Assembly (NCBI GenBank): GCA_947451525.1
Contig: CANFZM010000011.1
Coordinates: forward strand, 1 to 64,000
Source of the DNA: Flavobacteriaceae bacterium
GTDB lineage: Bacteria; Bacteroidota; Bacteroidia; Flavobacteriales; Flavobacteriaceae
Direction: 5' to 3'
DNA length: 64,000 nucleotides
Positions 1 through 6,680 of the stretch are shown in pieces. Within the stretch, counting starts at the first letter, position 1. Every line of letters begins with the position of its first letter. The notes under the pieces were generated by a model. That model saw only the letters and a program-made list of their open reading frames with translations, was not told the DNA's origin and ran no database searches. The position numbers and the translations under genes are program-made.

Positions 1-54
1 ACCTGTTTTGAATTGCTTCAAAAATTCATCGGATAATAAATCTTCTTTTTTCAT
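1..54 (-). mobile_element. IS256-family transposase, N-terminal fragment (continues past window start)
   Basis: The first 54 bases read on the minus strand as an 18-residue start, MKKEDLLSDEFLKQFKTG, which is still open at the window edge. From memory this is how many Flavobacterium IS256-family (Mutator-like, DDE) transposases begin. The catalytic region lies outside the window. The gene reads away from a strong palindrome at 76-127 and from a truncated coding region starting at about 127, which fits an insertion sequence whose end lies near 127. Family assignment rests on one short N-terminus, so confidence is moderate. Confidence 0.6.
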
Positions 55-75
55 AAAATGTGTAAATATTAAAAT

Positions 76-127
76 TAAGTAAAAAAAATATGAGGGTTTG
101 CACAAACCCTCATATTTTTTTTACTTA
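76..127. repeat. 25-bp perfect inverted repeat with 2-nt centre at the IS end
   Basis: Bases 76-100 are the exact reverse complement of 103-127, with CA between them. The arms contain GAGGGTTTG/CAAACCCTC and outer A8/T8 runs, so RNA from either strand would form a terminator-like stem followed by U residues. It lies between the transposase start and the truncated coding remnant. It may be the IS terminal repeat itself, or a bidirectional terminator that shields the transposase from outside transcription. The other IS end is not in the window, so the two cannot be separated. Confidence 0.75.
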
Positions 128-395
128 CACACTTTATGGTATAGTACCACTCAAAGAGGAAAAAGTAAAAACATTCATTGGCACAGAAGAATATAAGAAA
201 CACAAAATGGCGCGCTTTCCACCTAAGGACTATGATATACCCATCGCTAATAACGAAGCGTTCTTACTAAACAACCCCGAACTTAGGAAACGATTTACGG
301 AACGCTATAAAAAAACAGCTGCATTATACTATAAAGGGCAACCCAACTTTAATGATATTCTTAGTGAAATCAGCAAATGGGTCGGAAAATTGTAA
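127..395 (+). pseudogene. 3' remnant of AbiEii/AbiGii-type nucleotidyltransferase
   Basis: About 88 codons remain open here with no start of their own; translation from 90 would begin inside the palindrome, so the 5' part is missing. The remaining protein (KTFIGTEEYKKHKMARF ..., then LYYKGQPNFNDILSEI near the end) resembles the C-terminus of Bacteroidota AbiEii/AbiGii-type nucleotidyltransferases, the toxin half of type IV abortive-infection systems. The catalytic GSx(n)D region would have been upstream and is absent. The IS end abuts the break, so insertion-linked truncation is the simplest reading. No antitoxin (AbiEi) is visible. Family call is from recalled C-terminal pattern only. Confidence 0.5.
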
Positions 396-476
396 TTTAA
401 ATTTAGAGTTTAATATTCAATAAAGTCCGTAAATCTAACTCAAAAAAGTTCGAGAGGACTCCCCTCTTTTCCACTA

Positions 477-512
477 AAAAACCGTAATTATTTATAAATA
501 ATTACGGTTTTT
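477..512. terminator. Bidirectional hairpin terminator
   Basis: An 18-bp perfect palindrome (AAAAACCGTAATTATTTA and its complement) with A- and T-rich outer ends. It lies between the AbiEii remnant on the plus strand and the convergent rhodanese gene on the minus strand, so it can end transcripts from both sides. Confidence 0.8.
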
Positions 513-525
513 AAATATTAAAAAT

Positions 526-840
526 CTACTCTGGCGCAACCACAGCACCTTCCCAATGCATCATTCCACCTTCAAGATTATAAGTGTTAGCGAAACCCAT
601 TTGATTCATAATACTACAAGCTTGAGCACTTCTGCCACCGGCTTTGCAATACACATAATAATTTTTAGTCTTATCTAATTCTTCTAAACGGTAAATAAAA
701 CCTTGACCTTTATAAATATCGTTTAAAACTGCTCCTTGAATAATTCCATCCTGCCATTCGTCTTCGGTTCTTACATCTAAAATTACTGCGTTAGTATCGG
801 CTGCTAATTGTGCAGTCCAGTCGTCTTGAGATAAATTCAT
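526..840 (-). CDS. Single-domain rhodanese-like protein
   Basis: A 104-residue single rhodanese domain. The ILDVRTEDEW segment near residues 20-29 is the typical CH2-type opening, and the active loop YCKAGGRSA near residues 64-72 holds the persulfide-forming cysteine followed by the usual Gly/Arg/Ser loop. Such cytoplasmic proteins carry sulfane sulfur as a cysteine persulfide for thiol metabolism or detoxification. There is no signal peptide. It is monocistronic, with its own -7 box at 855-862 and a terminator at 477-512. The physiological sulfur donor and acceptor cannot be read from sequence. Confidence 0.88.
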   Translation of the reverse strand: MNLSQDDWTAQLAADTNAVILDVRTEDEWQDGIIQGAVLNDIYKGQGFIYRLEELDKTKNYYVYCKAGGRSAQACSIMNQMGFANTYNLEGGMMHWEGAVVAPE

Positions 841-854
841 AGTTTATTTTTTTT

Positions 855-862
855 CAAAAATA
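855..862 (-). promoter_or_regulatory. -7 promoter box for rhodanese gene
   Basis: CAAAAATA on the plus strand reads TATTTTTG on the minus strand, matching the Bacteroidota TAnnTTTG -7 consensus. It is 15 bases before the ATG at 840, giving a very short leader. Confidence 0.6.
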
Positions 863-942
863 AGAAATTTCCTCGCAATCACAAGTAACTACTATGTTGT
901 CTCCCATTCAAAAATTAAGTTAACAAAAAAATAACATAACAT

Positions 943-986
943 TTGTATATACAACTAAGAAATAGTTTACATTTGTACCTACAAAT
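943..986 (+). promoter_or_regulatory. MarR-operon promoter with two dyad operators
   Basis: A TACATTTG -7 box (968-975) is flanked by two palindromes. TTGTATATACAA at 943-954 is a perfect 12-bp dyad lying where the -33 element should be. ATTTGTA-CC-TACAAAT at 971-986 overlaps the -7 box and likely start site. The centres are 30 bp apart, close to three helical turns. They share TTGTA/TACAA half-sites, which suits two dimers of the MarR protein encoded just downstream. Binding by that regulator is inferred. Confidence 0.65.
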
Positions 987-1001
987 ATCGCGCCCCCGAT
1001 T

Positions 1002-1460
1002 ATGAAAATTGAAGAAGTAATAAAAACTAATATTAACCTAGAAGATTCTAAAAAAATCATCTTGAATATTATTTATACTCAAAACGTAATCAACGATAAA
1101 TTCAACGAAGTTATAAAACCTCATGATTTATCTAGTGAACAATATAATGTATTGCGAATATTAAGAGGTCAAAAAGGTTGTCCTGCCAACATGTGTATCA
1201 TTCAAGAAAGAATGTTATCCAAAAACAGCAACACCACTAGATTAATTGATAAACTTCTACTAAAAGGATTGGTAACTCGAGAAGTTTGCCCAGAAAACAG
1301 AAGAAAAATTGAAGTACTTATCACCAAAAAAGGCCTTGAAATACTTGAAATCTTAGATCCGAAAATAATAGAATACGAAAATTTATTTGCTTCAAATTTA
1401 TCTTCTACAGAAAAAGAACAATTGAATACGCTTTTAGAAAAATACAGAACCTTAAAATAA
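1002..1460 (+). CDS. MarR-family transcriptional regulator
   Basis: A 152-residue winged-helix protein of normal MarR length. Residues about 40-115 hold the helix-turn-helix and wing: SSEQYNVLRILRG, then MLSKNSNTTRLIDKLLLKGLV, and the wing PENRRKIEVLITKKG. Flanking helices would form the dimer interface. MarR proteins are usually repressors released by phenolic ligands, oxidants or metals. Cysteines at about residues 67 and 71 (GCPANMC) and in REVCPENRR could be redox sensors, but this is only a possibility. It is first in an operon with a nitroreductase (7-nt gap) and a YceI protein, and two matching dyads around its promoter argue for autorepression. Confidence 0.88.
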   Translation: MKIEEVIKTNINLEDSKKIILNIIYTQNVINDKFNEVIKPHDLSSEQYNVLRILRGQKGCPANMCIIQERMLSKNSNTTRLIDKLLLKGLVTREVCPENRRKIEVLITKKGLEILEILDPKIIEYENLFASNLSSTEKEQLNTLLEKYRTLK

Positions 1461-1467
1461 AATTATT

Positions 1468-2100
1468 ATGAGTCAATTTATTGAAAATGCCAACTGGCGT
1501 TACGCTACGAAAAAATTTGATACTACTAAGAAAGTATCTGCCGAAGATTTAGCAACTTTAAAAGAAGCAATTCGTTTGTCTGCTTCTTCTTTCGGATTAC
1601 AATTATACAAAGTAATTGTAGTAGAAAATCCAGAAGTTAGAGCAAAATTACAAGAAGCATCTTGGGGTCAAACACAAATAACTGAGGCATCTCATTTATT
1701 GGTTTTTGCTAACCAAACTACAGCAACTCCCGCTGATGTTGATGCTTATTTAAACAATGCAATTGCAACTAGAAACTTACCTCAAGGCGCTTTAGACGGA
1801 TATGGCGATTTCATGAAAGGCTCTATTAGCAATATTCCTGAAGAAGTTAAACCAATTTGGAATGCAAAACAAACTTATATTGCTTTAAGCAATCTTTTGA
1901 ATGCTGCTGCTGAACTAAAAATTGATGTAACTCCTATGGAAGGATTCGTTCCAGCTCAATATAACGAGATTTTAGGTTTGGATAAATTAAACCTAAATGC
2001 TACTCTAGTTGCGCCTATTGGATACCGTCATGAAGAAGACGCTACACAACATTATTTAAAAGTTAGAAAATCTAACGAAGACTTATTTATTACTATTTAA
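1468..2100 (+). CDS. NAD(P)H-dependent nitroreductase (NfsB-like)
   Basis: A 210-residue nitroreductase-family FMN enzyme of normal length. NWRYATKKFD near the N-terminus is the characteristic opening of the NfsB/oxygen-insensitive subgroup, and RLSASSFGLQLYKVIVV near residues 37-53 is the following FMN-binding segment. The family reduces nitroaromatics, quinones or related electrophiles with NAD(P)H. There is no signal peptide, so it is cytoplasmic. It lies 7 bp after the MarR regulator and 27 bp before a YceI gene. MarR-nitroreductase pairs usually respond to electrophile or redox stress; the true substrate is unknown. Confidence 0.85.
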   Translation: MSQFIENANWRYATKKFDTTKKVSAEDLATLKEAIRLSASSFGLQLYKVIVVENPEVRAKLQEASWGQTQITEASHLLVFANQTTATPADVDAYLNNAIATRNLPQGALDGYGDFMKGSISNIPEEVKPIWNAKQTYIALSNLLNAAAELKIDVTPMEGFVPAQYNEILGLDKLNLNATLVAPIGYRHEEDATQHYLKVRKSNEDLFITI

Positions 2101-2127
2101 TCACAAATCCCCAAATAATTAACAAAA

Positions 2128-2691
2128 ATGAAAAATTTAAAAACAATCGCAATTGCATTATTAGTAACTATTTCCACAATCGCTACTGCACAAGTAAAAA
2201 AAGTGGATGCTACTAAAAGTTCTATCACTTGGATAGGTAAAAAAGTAACAGGACAACACAACGGAACTGTAGCTTTGAAAGAAGGAAGTTTAATTTTTAA
2301 AGGAAAAAAATTAACTGGTGGATCTTTTGTAGTAGACATGACTAGCTTAACTTCTACTGATTTAACTGGAGAATATTTAGGGAAATTAAACGGTCACTTG
2401 AAATCGGAAGATTTCTTTGGAACTGAAAAATTCCCAACTTCTAAATTAGTTTTCAAAAAAATCGCTGATAAAGGAAATGGTGTTTACAATGTTACTGCTG
2501 ATCTTACAATTAAAGATGTTACTGCGCCAGCAAATTTTACAATTACTGTTAAAGGAACAACTGCAACTTCTACATTTAAAATTGATAGAACTAAATACGG
2601 AATTAAATATGGTTCTGGAAGTTTCTTTGAAAACCTAGGAGACAAAACTATCTCTGACGAATTCGAATTGGCTGTTACTTTACAGTTCTAA
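2128..2691 (+). CDS. YceI-family secreted lipid-binding-like protein
   Basis: A 187-residue protein with signal peptide MKNLKTIAIALLVTISTIATAQ, then a YceI lipocalin-like barrel. Family marks include SSITWIGKKVTGQHNGTV near residues 31-48, GSFVVDMTSL near 65-74 and the ending DEFELAVTLQF. YceI proteins sit in the periplasm and bind isoprenoid-type lipids such as polyprenyl pyrophosphates or quinones; the ligand here is not known. It is the third gene of the MarR operon and is followed by a clear terminator. Pairing with a nitroreductase is compatible with quinone/redox homeostasis, which is inference. Confidence 0.87.
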   Translation: MKNLKTIAIALLVTISTIATAQVKKVDATKSSITWIGKKVTGQHNGTVALKEGSLIFKGKKLTGGSFVVDMTSLTSTDLTGEYLGKLNGHLKSEDFFGTEKFPTSKLVFKKIADKGNGVYNVTADLTIKDVTAPANFTITVKGTTATSTFKIDRTKYGIKYGSGSFFENLGDKTISDEFELAVTLQF

Positions 2692-2718
2692 GAAAACCCT
2701 TTTTACCCAAAATAAAAT

Positions 2719-2750
2719 AACCTTAAGGAGAAATCTTTAAGGTTTTTTTT
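2719..2750 (+). terminator. Rho-independent terminator of MarR operon
   Basis: AACCTTAA (2719-2726) pairs with TTAAGGTT (2737-2744), followed by an unbroken T run to 2750. Confidence 0.8.
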
Positions 2751-2774
2751 ATGGCATCCAATGACGAGTTATAG

Positions 2775-2782
2775 TATATTTG
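2775..2782 (+). promoter_or_regulatory. -7 box of pabA/trpG-like gene
   Basis: TATATTTG matches TAnnTTTG. Only four bases separate it from the ATG at 2787, so the transcript would start at or after that ATG. This favours the in-frame ATG at 2796 as the real start. Confidence 0.55.
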
Positions 2783-2786
2783 CTCT

Positions 2787-3356
2787 ATGAAAAAAATGGT
2801 ACTCATAGATAATTACGACAGTTTTACTTTCAATTTAGTTCATTATTTAGAAGAATTAAATTGCGATGTTGTAGTGCTCAGAAACGATGAATTTGAAATA
2901 GAAGAACTACAAACCTTTGATGCAATTATACTTTCCCCAGGACCCGGAATCCCCTCAGAATCAGGGTTATTATTAGAAGTCATCAAAACCTATGCTTCCA
3001 GTAAAAAAATACTCGGAATATGCCTAGGCCACCAAGCAATTGGAGAAGTGTTTGGAGCAACTCTACTAAATTTGGATACCGTTTTTCATGGCGTAAGTAC
3101 CAAAATAAATATTACCAACAATACCGAAACCTTATTTAGCAATTTACCTCAGCAAATAGAAGTCGGCAGATACCACTCATGGGCTATAAATCCTGCTAAT
3201 TTACCCGAAGTTTTAGAAGTTACTTCCGAATCAGAAAACGGAGAAATAATGTCCATTCGACATAAATATTTCAATGTAAAAGGAGTACAGTTTCATCCAG
3301 AAAGCATCTTAACACCATCTGGAAAAACCATTTTAGCCAATTGGATTCAAGAATAA
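2787..3356 (+). CDS. pabA: Glutamine amidotransferase, anthranilate/aminodeoxychorismate synthase component II
   Basis: A 189-residue class I glutamine amidotransferase. It shows the oxyanion motif SPGPG (50-54), nucleophile Cys79 in GICLGHQ, and His170/Glu172 in FHPES. It hands ammonia from glutamine to a chorismate-binding partner (TrpE or PabB). It stands alone, away from any trp genes, so the p-aminobenzoate/folate role is somewhat favoured, though the protein could serve both partners. The -7 box at 2775-2782 is almost on top of the first ATG; starting at Met4 (2796) gives the usual MVLIDNYDSF opening and is probably correct. Confidence 0.85.
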   Translation: MKKMVLIDNYDSFTFNLVHYLEELNCDVVVLRNDEFEIEELQTFDAIILSPGPGIPSESGLLLEVIKTYASSKKILGICLGHQAIGEVFGATLLNLDTVFHGVSTKINITNNTETLFSNLPQQIEVGRYHSWAINPANLPEVLEVTSESENGEIMSIRHKYFNVKGVQFHPESILTPSGKTILANWIQE

Positions 3357-3524
3357 TTTTCTTTTTTCTACAAATTTTAAAAATTTTTTTGACTAAATTA
3401 TTTTTTTGATACTACTAAACCAATTATATAGGTAAATATATCTATAAATCTGAATTTAAATTAATTAAACAACCACTATAGATATTATCTATCTCAAAAA
3501 TAACGTTAATAAATCGTTAATTCT

Positions 3525-3565
3525 AAATTAAACAAACGTTTAATTTAAACAATTGTTTAAATTTG
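3525..3565 (+). promoter_or_regulatory. Promoter overlapped by two TetR-type operators
   Basis: Two 22-bp dyads overlap in tandem. The first, 3525-3546, has 9-bp arms ending AAAC and starting GTTT around a 4-bp spacer. The second, 3542-3563, has arms AATTTAAAC/GTTTAAATT around AATT. Their centres are 17 bp apart and both have AAAC-N4-GTTT cores. The -7 box TAAATTTG (3558-3565) lies within the second dyad, so a bound regulator would block RNA polymerase. The adjacent TetR gene is the obvious ligand. Confidence 0.75.
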
Positions 3566-3581
3566 CATTCTAGAAAATTAG

Positions 3582-4208
3582 ATGCCAATGGAATTTAATG
3601 AGAAACAAATTGAGATTCTTCAAGTAGCCGAACTGCTTTTTGCAGAAGAAGGTTTTGATGGAACTTCAGTAAGAGAAATCGCCAAAATTGCCAACATTAA
3701 TGTAGCAATGATTTCGTATTATTTTGGATCCAAAGAAAAACTTTTAGAAGCCTTAGTGCTCCATCGGATTTCGGGGATGCAATTACATTTAGAAAATCTT
3801 TCTACAGAAGACATCTCCCCTATTGAAAAAATAGAAAAGTTAATTGAATATTACATTCAACGAATAAATTCCAATCGGTGCATGTATCAAATTTTACATT
3901 TTGAAGTTTCCTCAACCAAACGAGAAATCAATCTAGAGGCTTTCACTAAAGTAAAAAAGAACAATTTAAAATTATTAGAAAACATCATCACCGAAGGGCA
4001 ACTACAAGGGCTTTTTCAACCCAACATCAATGTAGCATTAATCCCTCCTATAATCATTGGAACGATTACCCATTTTCATATGAACAAACATTATTTTGTT
4101 GATTTATTACATTTGGATTCGGATGAGAAATATGAAAATTACATTGCAAACGAATTAACAAAACACATTCAGAAAACCATAAAAGCACTACTTATATATG
4201 AAGACTAA
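3582..4208 (+). CDS. TetR-family repressor of the efflux operon
   Basis: A 208-residue TetR/AcrR-type regulator. Residues about 8-55 form the DNA-binding domain: QIEILQVAELLFAEEGFDGTSVREIAKIANINVAMISYYF is the canonical helix-turn-helix layout ending in the YYFGSKE motif. The rest is a helical ligand-binding and dimerisation domain. Its 3' end overlaps the TolC gene by 11 bp, showing co-transcription. Two perfect dyads over its own promoter indicate autoregulation, with induction when a transported compound binds. The ligand is unknown. Confidence 0.88.
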   Translation: MPMEFNEKQIEILQVAELLFAEEGFDGTSVREIAKIANINVAMISYYFGSKEKLLEALVLHRISGMQLHLENLSTEDISPIEKIEKLIEYYIQRINSNRCMYQILHFEVSSTKREINLEAFTKVKKNNLKLLENIITEGQLQGLFQPNINVALIPPIIIGTITHFHMNKHYFVDLLHLDSDEKYENYIANELTKHIQKTIKALLIYED

Positions 4209-5508
4209 ACCAATTGTACTAGCACTATTTTTTCTTTTTGGAAGCGCCATAATTACCGCTCAAGAAAGAAAAATAATGTCGTTAAAAGAAGCGGTTTCCT
4301 TAGTGGTTACCAACAGTAACGAAGCGGTTTTGGCAAATACCAAAGTCGCAACTTCTAAACTGGAACTGGAAACCATGAAAAACAACCAGTACCCAACCGT
4401 TAAAGTTTCGGGGCAATACTTGCGATTGACTGGCGCAAATGTCAATTCCCATTTGGGTGGATCAGGAACCGGACTCGATGTGAGTCAATTGCTTCTTGGT
4501 CAAGCCAATGTTTCGATGCCCATTTTTAGTGGATTTAAACTAAAAAATAGCATTGCTGCTTCCGAAAATTTGTACCAAGCACAGACCTTTACAGCATCCC
4601 ACACTAAAGAAGGGCTTGCACTAGAAGTAGTTGAATTGTTTGCAAATCTCTACAAATCGCAAGAAATGGTTAAGTTGCTTAACGAAAATATAAAAAGCGC
4701 CCAACAACGCACCAAAGACTTTTCGGCAATGGTAGATAACGGATTGTTAGCCCGAAACGACTTATTGAAAACCCAATTGCAAGAATCCAACTTGGAACTT
4801 TCTTTAGCAACGGCTGTCAAAAATGTAAATGTGGTTAATTACCAATTGGTAACCTTGCTTCGTTTACCTGAAAACACAATAATTGATATCGATATTGAAA
4901 CCGTAAAAAGTGATATGGCTAAAAACCAGTTGCTAACTACTAGTGCTCTTCGTAACGATTTAGAAGCCTTATCCTTCCAACAAAAAGCATCGGAAGCCGG
5001 AATTAAAATTGCCAAAGCAGGTTACTATCCATCACTTGCACTTACAGGTGGATACATTGCATTGGATTTGAAAAATGTTATTTCGGTTAGTAACGCTATG
5101 AACTTTGGAGTTGGTTTTAACTACGATTTATCTTCTATATTTAAAAACGGAAAAGAAGTGAAATTGGCTAAAAGCAAAGCCGAACAAAGCAAACAAATGA
5201 TTGCAATTTTATCGGATAAAATAAAAGAAGAAACGCAACAAGCCCAAGAAAACTATACGCTTTCATTAAAACAAAATAAAGTTTATGCTTTAGCGGAAGA
5301 ACAATCTACCGAAAATTACAGAATAATTAAAGACAAATACGACAACAGTTTGGCGAACACCAATGATTTATTGGAGGCCGACGTACAACAATTGCAAAGC
5401 AAAATAAACTTAGCCTTGTGCCAAGCAGATATTGCCTTAAAATACTACCAACTACAATTCGCATCCGGAAAATTAATTAACTCATTCAATTTATCTACTA
5501 CTAAATAA
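4198..5508 (+). CDS. TolC-family outer-membrane efflux channel
   Basis: A 436-residue protein with signal peptide (MKTKPIVLALFFLFGSAIITAQ) and two TolC/OEP repeats of long amphipathic helices and short beta segments. Recognisable pieces include the opening MSLKEAVSLVVTNSNEA, the QYPTVKVSGQYLRLTGAN strand, the repeat-two strand YYPSLALTGGYIALDL and the C-terminal helix with DLLEADVQQLQSKINLALCQADIALKYYQL split across it. It would trimerise in the outer membrane as the exit duct for the pump encoded by the next two genes. It overlaps the regulator gene and precedes the adaptor gene by 7 bp. Confidence 0.88.
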   Translation: MKTKPIVLALFFLFGSAIITAQERKIMSLKEAVSLVVTNSNEAVLANTKVATSKLELETMKNNQYPTVKVSGQYLRLTGANVNSHLGGSGTGLDVSQLLLGQANVSMPIFSGFKLKNSIAASENLYQAQTFTASHTKEGLALEVVELFANLYKSQEMVKLLNENIKSAQQRTKDFSAMVDNGLLARNDLLKTQLQESNLELSLATAVKNVNVVNYQLVTLLRLPENTIIDIDIETVKSDMAKNQLLTTSALRNDLEALSFQQKASEAGIKIAKAGYYPSLALTGGYIALDLKNVISVSNAMNFGVGFNYDLSSIFKNGKEVKLAKSKAEQSKQMIAILSDKIKEETQQAQENYTLSLKQNKVYALAEEQSTENYRIIKDKYDNSLANTNDLLEADVQQLQSKINLALCQADIALKYYQLQFASGKLINSFNLSTTK

Positions 5509-5515
5509 TACCAAC

Positions 5516-6595
5516 ATGGAAAAGACTAAAACTAATAAAAAATTTATTTTCATTTTCGCAGCATTAATCCTTGTGGGAGGATCTTACGGTACTTACAAAT
5601 ATTTGCACTCACTTGCGCATGAAACTACCGATGATGCACAAATTGAAAAAAACATGAACCCTATTATTCCTAGAGTTGCTGGGTATGTAACCAAAGTGTA
5701 TGTAAAGGATAATGACTTTGTAAAAAAAGGAGATACCTTGTTTACAATTGACAATAAAGATTATTTAGTAAAAATAGAAGATGCCAAAGCAGCTTTAGTA
5801 TCGGCAGAAGGAAGTTATGCTGCCTCTAAAGCAGATATCGGAACTGCACAAGCAAACGTTTCGGTTTCGGATGCCAACATGCAATCGGCAGGTGGAAACA
5901 TTGAAACTGCCAAAATTAGATTGAATCGTGCCTCTAATGATTTTGATCGTTATGCAAATTTGTATAAAAATCATACTATCACTAAACAACAATACGAGCA
6001 AGCAGAGGCTACTAAACTAGAAGCACAAAGCCAATTGCGTATTTTGCAAGAACAACAAAAAGCAAGTTCTTTTCAAAAAAATGTAGCGGCTGCAAGAACC
6101 AATGTTTCTAACAAACAAGCCGATGTTGCTGCTGCAAATATCAAAAGAGCGCAAGCCATGCTAGATGCTGCACTATTAAATTCAGATTACACCGTGGTTA
6201 CGGCTGCAATTGACGGACAAGTTTCTAAAATTTCTATCCAACCTGGGCAGTTTTTACAACCAGGGCAATCGTTGTTTTACATCATCAACAATTCGGAAGC
6301 GTGGGTTACTGCTAATTTTAAAGAAACCCAATTGAACAAAATGGTTATCGGTCAAAAAGTAACTATTAAAGCAGATGCTTATCCAGATACCGATTTTAAA
6401 GGAACTATTGTAAGTTTTTCTCCTGCAACGGGTGCTAGATTTTCTATTTTGCCTCCAGATAACGCAACTGGTAACTTTGTGAAAACAATTCAACGTTTAC
6501 CTGTTAAAATTGCAATTGATGCGGACAATGATGCCGAAAAAGTAAAATTACTTCGTCCAGGAATGAATGTAGAAGTGGATGTACATTTGAAATAA
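5516..6595 (+). CDS. HlyD/EmrA-type membrane-fusion protein
   Basis: A 359-residue periplasmic adaptor. One N-terminal transmembrane helix (about 10-28, FIFIFAALILVGGSYGTY) is followed by the ETTDDAQIE segment typical of EmrA. A lipoyl-like half comes next (PRVAGYVTKVYVKDNDFVKKGD, then TLFTIDNKDY), then a long Ala-rich coiled-coil hairpin about 95-215, the second lipoyl half and a beta-barrel domain near the C-terminus (AWVTANFKETQL; LRPGMNVEVDV). It bridges the DHA2 pump and the TolC channel. Coded 7 bp after tolC and 85 bp before the pump. Confidence 0.9.
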   Translation: MEKTKTNKKFIFIFAALILVGGSYGTYKYLHSLAHETTDDAQIEKNMNPIIPRVAGYVTKVYVKDNDFVKKGDTLFTIDNKDYLVKIEDAKAALVSAEGSYAASKADIGTAQANVSVSDANMQSAGGNIETAKIRLNRASNDFDRYANLYKNHTITKQQYEQAEATKLEAQSQLRILQEQQKASSFQKNVAAARTNVSNKQADVAAANIKRAQAMLDAALLNSDYTVVTAAIDGQVSKISIQPGQFLQPGQSLFYIINNSEAWVTANFKETQLNKMVIGQKVTIKADAYPDTDFKGTIVSFSPATGARFSILPPDNATGNFVKTIQRLPVKIAIDADNDAEKVKLLRPGMNVEVDVHLK

Positions 6596-6676
6596 TATTA
6601 AATTTTAACTATCAGATATTAAATATTTTGAAATCTGATGTGAATATCTAAAATTTAAAATCTAAAATTTAATATT
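6594..6676 (+). repeat. Nested inverted repeats between adaptor and pump genes
   Basis: AATATTAAATTTTA at 6594-6607 is repeated in inverted form at 6663-6676 (14 bp, perfect), enclosing a second dyad ATCAGAT ... ATCTGAT at about 6610-6636. There is no T run, so it is not a classic terminator. In the operon mRNA it would fold into a long stem that ends just before the pump ATG at 6681. It may affect processing or translation of the pump; this is inference. Confidence 0.6.
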
Positions 6677-6680
6677 AAAA

